Below are positions 17,842 to 27,176 of a stretch of 64,000 nucleotides of DNA, one piece after another. Source of the DNA: Marinomonas phaeophyticola (GTDB taxonomy: Bacteria; Pseudomonadota; Gammaproteobacteria; Pseudomonadales; Marinomonadaceae); assembly GCF_026966905.1 (NCBI RefSeq), contig NZ_JAPUBN010000015.1, forward strand, positions 241,423 through 305,422, given 5' to 3'. The number at the start of each line of letters is the position of its first letter. Position 1 is the stretch's first letter. The notes beneath the pieces are model-generated. The model was not told the origin of the DNA, ran no database searches, and worked only from the letters and a program-made list of their open reading frames with translations. A program made the position numbers and the translations under genes.

Positions 17842-18555
17842 TTAAAGCCAGTAATTTGAAATGGGTTGATCCTCATCTAGGTGATGAGCCATTTGAGCTT
17901 GTAGTAACTCGGCGGAAGAGTAAGCATCGGTTAGAGCATGATGTGCTTTATAGCGAGGTAAATTATAACGTTGCCGACAAGCGTCCAATCTGATGGAAAT
18001 TCTGCCCTGTTTGAGTTTTTCAATCCAAGATCGTTGTTTCAAGATCCGGTTTTCAATCTCCATGGTATCCAGTATTGGAAAGTACAGTGGCTGTCCATAT
18101 AGCTTAAGTGATGCTTTCAACAAAAACTCTCGTTCAATATGTACACAATGGACTATGACCACTTTTTTAGCGAGTGCGGCCAGAACCTCTTCAAAACAGT
18201 CTTCTAAAGAAGGTGCACCGTTAAGGTCCTCGTGGGTCATTTCATGAATGGTAACGGATTTATGGGAGAGAGGGCTGTCCGGTGTAAACATCCAATATTT
18301 CGACCCACGACATTGAATCCGTTGATGATTTAATGGCACTAGTCCCGCACTGACAATAGCGTCTTTCTCTGGATTTAAGCCAGTTGTCTCTAAATCTAAT
18401 GAGACCATTGAGGTGTCTCTTAGTGGCGTATCGTAAGCAACCGCACCTTGTTCGTAAAAGCGCTTCAATGGCCCCTGGGGAGCGTTTTTTTCTAATGTTT
18501 GAAAGGATTGCTTCCAATCTAAGAGGGAAGGGGCAGGCTTTTTGTTAAATATCAA
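17842..18555 (-). CDS. DnaQ-like 3'-5' exonuclease (DEDDh family)
   Basis: Exonuclease domain protein of 237 residues related to DNA polymerase III epsilon. Catalytic residues D54 and E56 are in VSLDLETTGLNP; the Exo II region is IVHCVHIEREFL; Exo III has HHALTDAYSSAELL. The N-terminal ~45 residues match the extension typical of this subgroup (RFYEQGAVAYDTPL). A TTG start at 18555 was chosen because AGGAG lies seven bases before it and because the extension would be lost at the next Met (residue 50). It overlaps the upstream CBS/DUF294 gene by 4 bases, a pairing often seen in gammaproteobacteria. The substrate is unknown. Confidence 0.85.
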   Translation of the reverse strand: MIFNKKPAPSLLDWKQSFQTLEKNAPQGPLKRFYEQGAVAYDTPLRDTSMVSLDLETTGLNPEKDAIVSAGLVPLNHQRIQCRGSKYWMFTPDSPLSHKSVTIHEMTHEDLNGAPSLEDCFEEVLAALAKKVVIVHCVHIEREFLLKASLKLYGQPLYFPILDTMEIENRILKQRSWIEKLKQGRISIRLDACRQRYNLPRYKAHHALTDAYSSAELLQAQMAHHLDEDQPISNYWL

Positions 18556-20417
18556 GATCTTTCTCCTGCATAGCGATACTTGATAAACTCCTGTTGTCGA
18601 GACACGATATGAAAGGCATCTCTAAGGTGCCGTCTTTCAAAAGAGGACAGGCTCTCAGGGTCAACGTGGTTATTAGGTTCAATACCGGCTTCGATTTGAT
18701 TCGTTTGGTGACGAATACGTACCATGCCAATCATCTCTAATGCCGCGGCTAAATCTTTCGCTCTCCCGTTTGGAAGCAACCCCGCGTTTTCTATATCATC
18801 TAATCTCTCCATCGTATTGAGTTTTTGACTTCCACAGGCGAGGGCATGTACCCGTACAATATCAATGATGGGAGCAATGCCTCTTTCTTTCAAATTGAAG
18901 GTTCGTGCTTGTTTGCCACTGCCATCTAATACGAATTGTCTGAAGAAACCTAACGGTGGATTTCTCTGATTGGCATTGCGAGCCATATGCGACAGAAAGC
19001 CTCGATGTGATTTGGCTAAATAGCGAATGTGTTTATTTAACTCCCTTGCTAACTTTTCATCGCCATAAATACTTCGGATATCAAAAAAAATCGACATACG
19101 CAGCAAAGATTCTGCTTTAGGTTCTTGTATCCATTGGGAAAAATACTCTTGCCATTGCTTTAATGGCTGTCTCCATTGATTGTTACTGGCCATGATGTCT
19201 CCAGTACATAATGGATAGCCGCACTTATCGAGCCCATGGCATACATAATCCGCTAAGCGTTTAAAGTAGGTGCCATGTATTTCAGCGTTATATGCATCCG
19301 ATAAGATAAGGGCATTGTCTTGATCTGTACTGATGGTCTGCTCTTCTCTTGCTTGCGAGCCTAGGGCAATAAAGCAATATGGAATGGGTGGTGCGCCCAA
19401 CTCCTGCTCAGCGAGTTGTAATATACGCTCTACAAATGCAGTCCCAATACGTGAAATGGCGTTCCCTATCATTACGGTATTCGCATCCGCATGAACCAGT
19501 TGAGTGAAGGTGTGTTGTATTTTTTTACTGATCGAAATAAGACTGGCTAAATTTTGTTGCTTAAAGATATCACTAATTAAGTAAACACTGCCGTGGCTTT
19601 CTTTCTGAACAATATCTCCCGCACTAATTACGCCAATGGCTTTTCCATTTTTAGTGACAGGTAAATGATGGACATTTTGCCCCATCATTTTTATCACGGC
19701 TTCTGATGCAAAATCGCCACTATCTAGGGTAATAGGGTGTGCTGTCATGATGTTTTCTATGGATTCCTCATAAGACAGCCCTGCGGCAATACAGCGGGTG
19801 CGTAGATCTCTATCAGTAACGATACCAACTAACTCATCTGCTTGTGTGATTAATAAGCTGGAGACTTTGAATTCGGCCATTTTTAGGGCCGCCATACGAA
19901 TACTGTCATTCAATTCAATACTGATGGGAGGTCGTCGCAGTAAACTGGTGACAGGGCATGTCATGAGTGACACGTCCGAAGTTTGGGAGGTTTGGGAATC
20001 TATGGCTGCACGTAAACGAATTTCTCTAATGATTTCAAAAAAGTCTGAGAAAGTGTCGTTTTCATCATAGAGGCGTTTAAACCAAGAGCCGGGAATTAAG
20101 TACAATAAACTGTCTTCAATGGCTCGTATTTCTTGAGTCACCTTGCCTCCTCGTAATAAAGAGGCATAACCAAAGAGTTCGCCTTCTTCCATACGCCTGA
20201 GTAGCTTATCTTCTTTTGACAATACTTCTACGGCACCACTACGAATGAAATACAAGTGCTCATTGGTTACGTTCGGCACAATGACGCCTGTGCCATTGCG
20301 GACGTATTGTATTTCTATGTCATGCACCATTCCTTGCAGTAAGGCATTGTCCTCCATTTCATTAAAAGGGGCGTGTTGAGAAATAACATCTAAAATTTCA
20401 GAGAGTTCGACTTCCAT
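18552..20417 (-). CDS. cNMP-binding / CBS / DUF294 putative nucleotidyltransferase signalling protein
   Basis: Cytoplasmic regulator of 621 residues. Domains in order: cyclic-nucleotide-binding-like domain (about 10-130), a pair of CBS domains (about 155-275), a DUF294 nucleotidyltransferase-like domain with GSQAR (353-357) and TDQDNAL (364-370), and a C-terminal helical DUF294_C domain to ~615. The GSxAR...DxD arrangement resembles GlnD/GlnE-type nucleotidyltransferases, so it may modify a partner protein. Target and ligand are unknown. It lies between the manganese exporter gene (4 bp upstream) and the exonuclease gene (overlapping), so the three may share the riboswitch-controlled transcript. 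Confidence 0.85.
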   Translation of the reverse strand: MEVELSEILDVISQHAPFNEMEDNALLQGMVHDIEIQYVRNGTGVIVPNVTNEHLYFIRSGAVEVLSKEDKLLRRMEEGELFGYASLLRGGKVTQEIRAIEDSLLYLIPGSWFKRLYDENDTFSDFFEIIREIRLRAAIDSQTSQTSDVSLMTCPVTSLLRRPPISIELNDSIRMAALKMAEFKVSSLLITQADELVGIVTDRDLRTRCIAAGLSYEESIENIMTAHPITLDSGDFASEAVIKMMGQNVHHLPVTKNGKAIGVISAGDIVQKESHGSVYLISDIFKQQNLASLISISKKIQHTFTQLVHADANTVMIGNAISRIGTAFVERILQLAEQELGAPPIPYCFIALGSQAREEQTISTDQDNALILSDAYNAEIHGTYFKRLADYVCHGLDKCGYPLCTGDIMASNNQWRQPLKQWQEYFSQWIQEPKAESLLRMSIFFDIRSIYGDEKLARELNKHIRYLAKSHRGFLSHMARNANQRNPPLGFFRQFVLDGSGKQARTFNLKERGIAPIIDIVRVHALACGSQKLNTMERLDDIENAGLLPNGRAKDLAAALEMIGMVRIRHQTNQIEAGIEPNNHVDPESLSSFERRHLRDAFHIVSRQQEFIKYRYAGERS

Positions 20418-20421
20418 AACT

Positions 20422-20991
20422 TTATCCTTTTAAAAGAGGGCGGCAGAGCGTAATAATACCGATCAATATAAAGAGTGCGCATGCCCATTTATGCATGATT
20501 GTCGGATTGATTCTGGCGATCAGCCATTGGCCAGCAAAAACAACGGGCACGTTGGCGAGCATCATTCCAATAGTTGAGCCAATAACAACGGCAAGCGTAT
20601 CATCAAAATGAGCACCTAATAATACGGTGGCAACTTGCGTCTTATCTCCTATTTCTGCGAGAAAGAATAGAAAAGTAGTGGCGGAGAATGCCCCCCATTT
20701 TAAGAACCTTGCAGATGGTTGCTCATCTTCATCTGGAATTAATAACCATAACCCTAATAAAATGAAGCTGATTCCAACAAGAATAGACAGCCAGAATTCT
20801 GACATAAATTGACTTATTGAATTACCTAGCCAGGCTGAAATTCCATGATTTAATACGGTGGCGACAAAAATGCCTAAAATAATCGCCGTTTTATTGCGGT
20901 ATTTAGTCGCAAGGAACAGGGCAAGTAGTTGCGTTTTATCACCGATTTCAGCAATAGCAACCGAGGTAATTGATGTAAGAATGGCTTCCAT
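20422..20991 (-). CDS. TMEM165/GDT1 (UPF0016) family manganese exporter
   Basis: Integral inner-membrane protein, 189 residues with about six membrane segments arranged as two homologous halves. Each half has the hallmark motif EIGDKTQ (residues 15-21 and 113-119). Family members move Mn2+ or Ca2+ against H+; bacterial members (MneA/MntX-like) protect against excess manganese. The yybP-ykoY-type leader directly upstream strongly supports a manganese-export role. AGGA at 20999-21002 (complement TCCT) is the ribosome binding site and falls inside a hairpin arm. Confidence 0.88.
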   Translation of the reverse strand: MEAILTSITSVAIAEIGDKTQLLALFLATKYRNKTAIILGIFVATVLNHGISAWLGNSISQFMSEFWLSILVGISFILLGLWLLIPDEDEQPSARFLKWGAFSATTFLFFLAEIGDKTQVATVLLGAHFDDTLAVVIGSTIGMMLANVPVVFAGQWLIARINPTIMHKWACALFILIGIITLCRPLLKG

Positions 20992-20999
20992 TAGATTGT

Positions 21000-21044
21000 C
21001 CTAGGTGGGCAAAAAACGAAAGGCAAAGACCAATGCCCACCAGG
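21000..21044 (-). promoter_or_regulatory. Hairpin sequestering the ribosome binding site of the Mn exporter gene
   Basis: On the minus strand the arms CCTGGTGGGCA (complement of 21034-21044) and TGCCCACCTAGG (complement of 21000-21011) can pair over ~11 bp. The 3' arm contains the Shine-Dalgarno AGGA. There is no T run after it, so translational rather than transcriptional control is implied. It is the likely expression platform of the riboswitch just upstream. Confidence 0.65.
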
Positions 21045-21054
21045 CTTGGTTTTT

Positions 21055-21185
21055 GACTTAAGTCTCATCAATTCCAAAACTGAGTCTCAGCTTATAGAAC
21101 TTCTTTGCCACACACTTGAGGTGTGATTATGTTGACAAAGAATCTCAAAACAGGGTTTGAGAAGATTACTCCCCTAAGAAGGAGG
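21055..21185 (-). promoter_or_regulatory. yybP-ykoY manganese riboswitch
   Basis: Reading the minus strand, conserved elements of the yybP-ykoY aptamer appear in order. These are GGGGAGTA (complement of 21167-21174) right after a possible P1 strand CTTCTTA, a TCTCAAA/TTTTGAGA hairpin, GTCAACATAA (complement of 21127-21136), a CACAC/GTGTG hairpin, and TGAGAC, found twice (21084-21089 and 21062-21067 on the complement). TAAG after the second TGAGAC can pair with CTTA to close P1. This family senses Mn2+ and typically turns on exporters such as alx, mntP or UPF0016 genes. The assignment is by eye; a covariance-model score was not available. Confidence 0.75.
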
Positions 21186-21198
21186 ATATCTTAAAGTA

Positions 21199-21234
21199 TA
21201 TGAGGTAGGGATTCTAGTAAATTCCTACCTCATA
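21199..21234 (-). terminator. Hairpin downstream of BCCT gene (probable terminator)
   Basis: Perfect 11-bp arms TATGAGGTAGG (21199-21209) and CCTACCTCATA (21224-21234) with a 14-base loop. On the minus strand it follows the BCCT stop and precedes the manganese riboswitch. The U-tract after it is weak (ATACTTTAA). Confidence 0.55.
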
Positions 21235-21266
21235 GCTTAACGATAATAAACCTTAAGGCTTAGTGA

Positions 21267-22851
21267 TTATTTATACAAGTGTAGATCGGATTTGAGTCCT
21301 TTGTATAAACCAATACACATAACCAACATGAGTAGAGTAAACGGCAGTCCTATGGTAATAGCGGCCGCTTGGATGGCTGATAAGGCTTCTGCGCCACCAC
21401 CTACTAACAAGGCAATTGCAATGATACCTTCAAGTATTGCCCAGAATACACGTTGCACCATAGGCGCATCTGTTTTACCACCCGCCGTAATACCATCGAT
21501 AACTAGAGAGCCTGAGTCGGATGAGGTAACAAAGAAAACCAATACTAAGATGATACCTACAAACGAAATTAGGTTTGTTAATGGCAAGTGTTCAAACATT
21601 TGGAACATGGCAAGGGAAACATCAGTGATACCTTTGTCGCCCAATACACCAATTGAGTTTTTTACTTGGTCAATGGCTGAACCACCAAATATGGCCATCC
21701 AAAAAACAGTAACAACAGTAGGTACAAGCAATACGGCTGTGAGGAATTCACGAACGGTACGTCCACGAGATACACGGGCAATAAACATTCCTACGAAAGG
21801 TGCCCAGGAAATCCACCATGCCCAGTAGAAAACAGTCCAACCATGGTAGAAGGTTTCGTCATCACGACCAATCCAATTACTCAATGGAATGATGCCATCA
21901 ATATAACCAAATAAAATAGCGCCAACAGAACCTAAGATAGCGCCTGTGTTACCTAACACTAATACAAAAACGGCTAAACTGGCGGCCATAATCATATTGA
22001 TGTTACTTAATAGTTTCACCCCCTTCAAGACCTCGAGCAACGGAGACAATAGCAACCGCCGTCACCACTAAAATGACAATGATTTGCGTCGTTAAAGTAT
22101 TTGGAATTCCGAAAAGAAAGTTCAGGCCACTGGTGGCTTGTTGTGATCCAAGTCCTAGGGAAGTCGCTAAACCAAAAATGGTCGCAATAACTGCTAGTAC
22201 ATCAATCACATGACCAATCGTTCCCCACACTCTTTCTCCAAGTAACGGATAGAAAGCTGAGCGAATCGTCAGAGGTAAGCCTTTGTTATAAGCGAAGAAG
22301 GCAAGTGACAGAGCCACAACGCCATAAATAGCCCAAGGATGTAGCCCCCAATGGAACATAGTTGCGCCCAATGCCGCTTGTTCGCCTGCAGGGGTATGTG
22401 CTTCTACATTCAGTGGCGTACCATACCAGCCGGTATAGTATGCAACTGGTTCAGCGACACTCCAAAACATCAAACCAATACCCATGCCTGCCGCAAATAA
22501 CATGGCAAACCAGCTCATTGTGGAGTGGTCTGGCTTGGCGTTCGCTCCACCAAGGCGGATTTTTCCGAAAGGAAGTACGATTAACGCAAGACAAAATAGC
22601 ACAAAAATATTGCCGGCGATCATGAATAGCCAGTCAAAATTAGCGATTGACCAACCTCGAGCGCCAACAAGAATTTCTTTTGAGTTCGCTGGAAATAAAA
22701 TGGTTCCGATAATAAAGGCAAGTACAATAATCGCACTGGTACCGAACACCGGGTTGAGTATGTCCAGTCCAAAAGGTTGGATATTATCCTGTCCAACTTT
22801 ATAGGCGGTACTGTACTCGGCCCGACCATCGTCAGGTTTTTTTAGGTTCAT
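21267..22851 (-). pseudogene. BCCT family osmolyte transporter, interrupted by a frameshift
   Basis: Betaine/choline/carnitine-type transporter for compatible solutes. The two halves are in different frames: residues 1-282 are encoded by 22851-22003 and the rest by the overlapping frame 22055-21267. Together they give a normal ~528-residue protein with the BCCT hallmark GWTVFYWAWWISWAPFVG. The frames meet at a run of five C (22019-22023; G on the coding strand), in the segment ARGLEGG | GVKLLSNINM. Losing one G or gaining two restores the frame; gaining two keeps the usual spacing. No other defect is seen, so a sequencing error or recent mutation is likelier than old decay. AAGGA precedes the ATG. 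Confidence 0.8.
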
Positions 22852-23193
22852 ATAGCGTTCCTTAGTCAGAGTATTTTAATAATTATTGAATCTAAGTTGT
22901 GCGGTAAACACAGCTCCCCCAGATCAATACTATGTTAAACAATATAAAAAATTGTTCCAAAAACGTCATAAAGTGTTCTAATGCAAATGAACAAAAGTTA
23001 ATCAACATAAAAATGTTTATTAAACGACATTCATTGTGTAGAACACTCTATTTGAGTTGCGCTAGAGTCTTATTAGTAGCGCGGAGCTTTTAAACAGCAT
23101 AATGATTAAAAGCATTTTGTCAGTCTTCTAGAGACTTTTTTGAGTCGCGTTCTGTTTGCCATTAAGGTAAGACAGAAGCTATGAATTGATGTG
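22852..23193 (-). promoter_or_regulatory. Upstream region of BCCT gene with inverted AGTGTTCTA elements
   Basis: No gene is seen in these 342 bases. AGTGTTCT at 22972-22979 is repeated in inverted orientation as AGAACACT at 23040-23047; beyond the core both copies share AATGAA a few bases further in. The elements could be paired operators for osmotic or choline control, or ends of a leader fold. No confident -35/-10 pair was identified. Confidence 0.4.
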
Positions 23194-24372
23194 CTAAATA
23201 GGGAGAAACAATTCCAATAAATCATTTAGAAAAAGCTGACCTTTTTCTGTTGTTTTGATGGTATTGTGTTCCCATGAAGACGCACATATGAGTCCTTTAT
23301 CAATGGCTATTATACAGCTTTTAATAAAATTGTCTGGTGGTGGTTGATAACAAAACTTATTGTAGTCAGATAATTCAAACTCCTCAAATAATCGTAGTCG
23401 GTTCATCATAAATTCAAAAGGTAAATCTGCCGTGGCGATGGCTTCTTTAATGCTTAGTGCTTCGGCCAAAGTACTTAAGTAATGATTTGGATGCCGGGTT
23501 TTTCGAGTGCGAAATATTTGTCCATCCATAAGTGTTAATTTTCCATGGGCACCTGCTCCAATGCCTATATAGTCGCCAAAACGCCAATAGTTTAGATTAT
23601 GAGAGGCTTGTTTCCCGATTTTTGAATTGGCCGAAATTTCATATTGCCGATAGCCATGTTCTTTAAGCGTGGCTTGGCCTTCTTCTTGGATATCCCAAAG
23701 CATGGTGTCTTCAGGTAATGTGGGTGGGCGGCGGTAAAACTCAGTATTTGGTTCAATAGTAAGTTGATACCAAGATAAGTGTTCAGGGTTTAGTCGTATA
23801 GCGGTTTGTACATCGTCTAGTGCTTCTTCTATAGATTGACCCGGTAAACCATGCATTAAGTCAATATTGATATTCTCAAAACCTGCAATGCGTGATTTTT
23901 CTACAGCGGCTATCGCTTCTTCCCGCCCATGAATTCGACCTAGTGCTTTTAAAAGGTGAGGTTGGAAACTTTGGATACCAATTGATAAACGATTAATCCC
24001 CGCTTTTCTGAAAGCCCTAAATTTATCTTGTTCAAAGGTTCCTGGATTGGCTTCCATGGTGATTTCAATGTTATCAATAAAGGGGATTTTTTCCTGTATT
24101 TTCTCCAATAAGTGACGATAAAATTCAGCACTCATTAAGCTGGGTGTGCCACCACCAATAAATATACTGTGGAGTTTACGATCATAAGCGAAAGCTAAGT
24201 CTTGATCTAAATCCGCTAAAAGTTGTGTCAAATACGCTTCTTCAGGCAGTTTTCCTTCATCTTCAAAACGATCGGCTTGATGTGAATTAAAATCACAGTA
24301 GGGGCATTTTTTCACACACCAAGGCAAGTGAATATAAAGACTAAGAGGGGGTAATGAGAGCGCTAATGGCAT
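23194..24372 (-). CDS. hemW: Radical SAM heme chaperone HemW
   Basis: Oxygen-independent coproporphyrinogen oxidase-like protein, now regarded as a heme chaperone for haem insertion. 392 residues. The radical SAM cluster motif CxxxCxxC is at C19, C23 and C26 (PWCVKKCPYCDF), followed by the GGGTPS motif. The typical HemW features LSIGIQSF and NIDLMHGLPGQ are present, and a C-terminal HemN-C region follows. Its ATG overlaps the rdgB stop by one base. The gene order metX-metW-DUF4426-rdgB-hemW is the usual one in pseudomonads and relatives. Confidence 0.92.
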   Translation of the reverse strand: MPLALSLPPLSLYIHLPWCVKKCPYCDFNSHQADRFEDEGKLPEEAYLTQLLADLDQDLAFAYDRKLHSIFIGGGTPSLMSAEFYRHLLEKIQEKIPFIDNIEITMEANPGTFEQDKFRAFRKAGINRLSIGIQSFQPHLLKALGRIHGREEAIAAVEKSRIAGFENINIDLMHGLPGQSIEEALDDVQTAIRLNPEHLSWYQLTIEPNTEFYRRPPTLPEDTMLWDIQEEGQATLKEHGYRQYEISANSKIGKQASHNLNYWRFGDYIGIGAGAHGKLTLMDGQIFRTRKTRHPNHYLSTLAEALSIKEAIATADLPFEFMMNRLRLFEEFELSDYNKFCYQPPPDNFIKSCIIAIDKGLICASSWEHNTIKTTEKGQLFLNDLLELFLPI

Positions 24373-24977
24373 TAAAAAGGTACTTTTGGTGTTAGATAGG
24401 TTAACAATTGAGCCAGAGCTTGTGAGCGGTGACTAATGGCGTTTTTTACTTCTTTTGGCAGGCTGGCGGCACTGCAACCGCATTCCGGTACAAAAAAGAC
24501 CGGATCGTAACCGAAGCCTTGTTCGCCTTCGATGGATTCTAAAATCCGGCCTTCCCATGTGCCATGTACGACGATTGGAGTGGGATCGTCTTTATGTTTC
24601 ATATAGGCGAGTACACAATGGAAGCGGGCGGTGCGCTCGTGGGTTGGTACACCGTTGAGTTTTTTTAACAGTAATTCATTGTTGGCTAAATTATTACCGT
24701 GTTCCCCAGCAAAGCGAGCGGAATAAATGCCTGGTGCACCGTTTAAATAATCGACTTCTAAACCGGAGTCATCGGCTAACGACGCTAAACCTGTTTGCGA
24801 ACACGCGTGGCGGGCTTTAAGAATGGCGTTCTCTATAAAAGTGAGCCCATCTTCCACCGCATCTTCCACATTGAACTCTCCTTGAGGCTTAATATCGTAA
24901 CCTAGAGGCGATAGTAAATGATTAAATTCGGCAATTTTACCTTGGTTGTTACTTGCCAAAATAATGGTTTTTGTCAT
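24372..24977 (-). CDS. rdgB: Non-canonical purine NTP pyrophosphatase (RdgB/HAM1)
   Basis: House-cleaning enzyme that hydrolyses dITP, ITP and XTP to monophosphates and prevents their incorporation. 201 residues, normal length. The N-terminal motif is ILASNNQGKIAEF; the metal/phosphate-binding region is LADDSGLEVDYLNGAPGIYSA; the C-terminal motifs are GFGYDPVF and SHRSQAL. AGGATTACT precedes the ATG. It lies in a tight minus-strand operon with hemW and the DUF4426 gene. Confidence 0.95.
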   Translation of the reverse strand: MTKTIILASNNQGKIAEFNHLLSPLGYDIKPQGEFNVEDAVEDGLTFIENAILKARHACSQTGLASLADDSGLEVDYLNGAPGIYSARFAGEHGNNLANNELLLKKLNGVPTHERTARFHCVLAYMKHKDDPTPIVVHGTWEGRILESIEGEQGFGYDPVFFVPECGCSAASLPKEVKNAISHRSQALAQLLTYLTPKVPF

Positions 24978-24984
24978 AGTAATC

Positions 24985-25419
24985 CTATTTATCTACATAA
25001 ACATGTCGTTGAAAAGAGGCTTCCATTGGTACGGCGTTAGCATTTAATTTGGCATTGATGGCAAAACGCAGTATTTCATCGTTTGTCTTAGTAAAAGGGG
25101 CGATGTAATAAATGGCATCGCCCTCATCTATGGTTACAAAGGATAAGCGGACGATTTGCCCAAGTAAGTTAGTTACTGTACCAGTAACAATGGCGGGTTG
25201 CGGTGTTGGCAGTTCGCCATCGTTTCTCTTTGTTATCGCAACGTTTAACAGCCCAAGACCTTTGCTTCGAGTAAAACCATATTGCTGAGCAATCTCTGGT
25301 GTTAAAAATGTTGACTCAAAAGTATTAAAATGCAAATCGTGCTCAGCAAACGATTTGATTTGTTCTGCCATGCCTAATGTTGAAAACAAAAGAGCGAAGC
25401 AAGTAATTATGTATTTCAT
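24985..25419 (-). CDS. DUF4426 domain-containing exported protein
   Basis: Small periplasmic protein of unknown function, 144 residues. A signal peptide covers residues 1-18 (MKYIITCFALLFSTLGMA). The rest is a compact beta-rich domain with the pattern FNTFESTFLTPEIAQQYGFTR near the start. DUF4426 genes nearly always sit between metW and rdgB, as here, which identifies it. No catalytic motif is visible. AGGAAC precedes the ATG; the gene lies 9 bp after metW. Confidence 0.85.
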   Translation of the reverse strand: MKYIITCFALLFSTLGMAEQIKSFAEHDLHFNTFESTFLTPEIAQQYGFTRSKGLGLLNVAITKRNDGELPTPQPAIVTGTVTNLLGQIVRLSFVTIDEGDAIYYIAPFTKTNDEILRFAINAKLNANAVPMEASFQRHVYVDK

Positions 25420-25428
25420 GGTATGTTC

Positions 25429-26019
25429 CTATCTACTTACGTGGAAAATGGCGGTTTCACTCATGACATTGGGAAGGGCTCTGATCCACCAGTGATCTCT
25501 TAGGTGACCATCAACAGCGGCCCAACGTTTGATGTGTATGCCTTTTTCATCACATAGCCTGGTGAAGTCAACAAAGGTACAAAAGTGTATGTTAGGCGTA
25601 TCATACCAGTTATACGGTAGGAATTCCGAAACAGGCATGCGCCCCTTGATACCTAAATGCAGACGGTTACGCCAATGACCGAAATTAGGGAAGGTAATAA
25701 TGCATTCTTTGCCTATTCTTAACATTTCATCAAGGAGTAGGTCAGGACGACGAAATTGCTGGAGAGCATGGGTCATTACCACGAGATCGAAACTCTGATC
25801 ACCAAAATTTTGTAAGCCATCATCGATGTTTTGATCGATAACCGGAATACCTTTTTCTATACAATTATTAATTTCGTCTGCATTGATTTCAATACCGTAA
25901 CCCTTGACGTTCTTTTTCCCCATCAAATGTTGTAATAACTCACCGTTACCACATCCAAGGTCGAGTACTTTACTGTCTTCTTGTATCCAATCATTGATGA
26001 TATCTAGGTCGGAACGCAT
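25429..26019 (-). CDS. metW: Methionine biosynthesis protein MetW
   Basis: SAM-dependent methyltransferase-like partner of MetX, required for or stimulating homoserine acylation in several proteobacteria. 196 residues. The SAM-binding motif is VLDLGCGNGELL (residues 19-30), with the family segments FDLVVMTHALQQFRRP and ITFPNFGHWRNRL. The ATG overlaps the metX stop by one base, consistent with the two proteins acting together. Confidence 0.93.
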   Translation of the reverse strand: MRSDLDIINDWIQEDSKVLDLGCGNGELLQHLMGKKNVKGYGIEINADEINNCIEKGIPVIDQNIDDGLQNFGDQSFDLVVMTHALQQFRRPDLLLDEMLRIGKECIITFPNFGHWRNRLHLGIKGRMPVSEFLPYNWYDTPNIHFCTFVDFTRLCDEKGIHIKRWAAVDGHLRDHWWIRALPNVMSETAIFHVSR

Positions 26020-27176
26020 TAGTTGCTCTCCTGTATAAGGATATTATGTGCTCGATTTAAAAAACCATTGAGTGCGGACATATAGCGAGGAATTGGGAAT
26101 AAAAAGGCATCATGACCCTTATTAGAGTCAATTTTTGCGTAACTGACGTGTTTGCCTGCTCGGACCAGCGCATCGACAATTTCTTCGCTTCTGGCTGGAG
26201 AAAAGCGCCAATCAGTAGTAAAAGAAACGAGTAAAAAGTCACATTGAGCGGAACTCAGTGCTTTAGATAAATCACCGTTGGTCGCGGATGCTGGGTCAAA
26301 GTAGTCGAGCGCTTTGGTCATCAGACGGTATGTGTTGGCATCAAAGCGCTTGGTAAATGCTTCGCCTTGATAGCGAAGGTAACTTTCTACTTCGAAATCA
26401 ATGCCATAGTTATATTGATAATCGTCATGGCGCATTTTTCGGCCGAATTTTTTACCCATTGAGTCGTCGGATAAATAGGTGATATGCCCTAGCATGCGAG
26501 CGAGTCCCAGGCCATTAACGGGAATGGTATTGTTGGCTGTGTAATGACCGTCATGAAAGTCTGGATCACGGCTGATTGATTGCCTTGCCACTTCATTGAA
26601 GGCAATATTTTGCGTTGATAGCTTGGGAGCGGAGGCAATAATAACGGCATTTTTGATTCTGTCAGGGAAACGAATGCTCCACTCTAATACCTGCATGCCT
26701 CCTAAACTTCCGCCGATCACCGCTGCCCAGGTATTTATATGTAAATAATCCGCAAGGCGTGCTTGGCTTTCTACCCAATCGGTCACAGTAACGATTGGAA
26801 AGTCGGCGCCCCATTCCTTGTTTGTCTTTGGATTTAAACTAGTGGGTCCTGTACTACCGCAACAACCACCTAGATTATTTAAACAGACGACAAAGAATTT
26901 GCTGGTATCAATCGGTTTTCCTGGCCCGATAGCAGAATCCCACCACCCTGGCTTTTTATCATCCATTGAATGGTAGCCCGCCGCATGATGATCTCCACTT
27001 AACGCATGGCAAATGAGAATGGCGTTGGTGGCTTTTGCATTTAACTTGCCATACGTTTCATAGATCAGCTCATATTGTTCAAGTGTCTGTTTGCTCGATA
27101 AGGCGAGAGGCGTTTCAAATACGGCTATATTTGGGGTGACAATACCAACAGAATCGGCTGGAATAGTGTCCGGCAT
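26019..27176 (-). CDS. metX: Homoserine O-acyltransferase MetX
   Basis: Activates homoserine by transfer of an acetyl or succinyl group, the first committed step to methionine. Alpha/beta-hydrolase fold. The frame can be extended to 27242, but the ATG at 27176 gives the conserved start [16 protein letters not shown] and a normal 385 residues. The nucleophile is S157 in [10 protein letters not shown]; the remaining triad is D in TDWRFSP and H in GHDAFL. Whether the acyl donor is acetyl- or succinyl-CoA cannot be read reliably here. No MetJ box was recognised upstream. Confidence 0.92.
   Translation of the reverse strand: MPDTIPADSVGIVTPNIAVFETPLALSSKQTLEQYELIYETYGKLNAKATNAILICHALSGDHHAAGYHSMDDKKPGWWDSAIGPGKPIDTSKFFVVCLNNLGGCCGSTGPTSLNPKTNKEWGADFPIVTVTDWVESQARLADYLHINTWAAVIGGSLGGMQVLEWSIRFPDRIKNAVIIASAPKLSTQNIAFNEVARQSISRDPDFHDGHYTANNTIPVNGLGLARMLGHITYLSDDSMGKKFGRKMRHDDYQYNYGIDFEVESYLRYQGEAFTKRFDANTYRLMTKALDYFDPASATNGDLSKALSSAQCDFLLVSFTTDWRFSPARSEEIVDALVRAGKHVSYAKIDSNKGHDAFLFPIPRYMSALNGFLNRAHNILIQESN

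Noticed and set aside
21292..21828. 178-residue plus-strand frame opposite the BCCT gene
   Set aside because: Antisense shadow of a conserved transporter gene; no ribosome binding site or recognisable motif.
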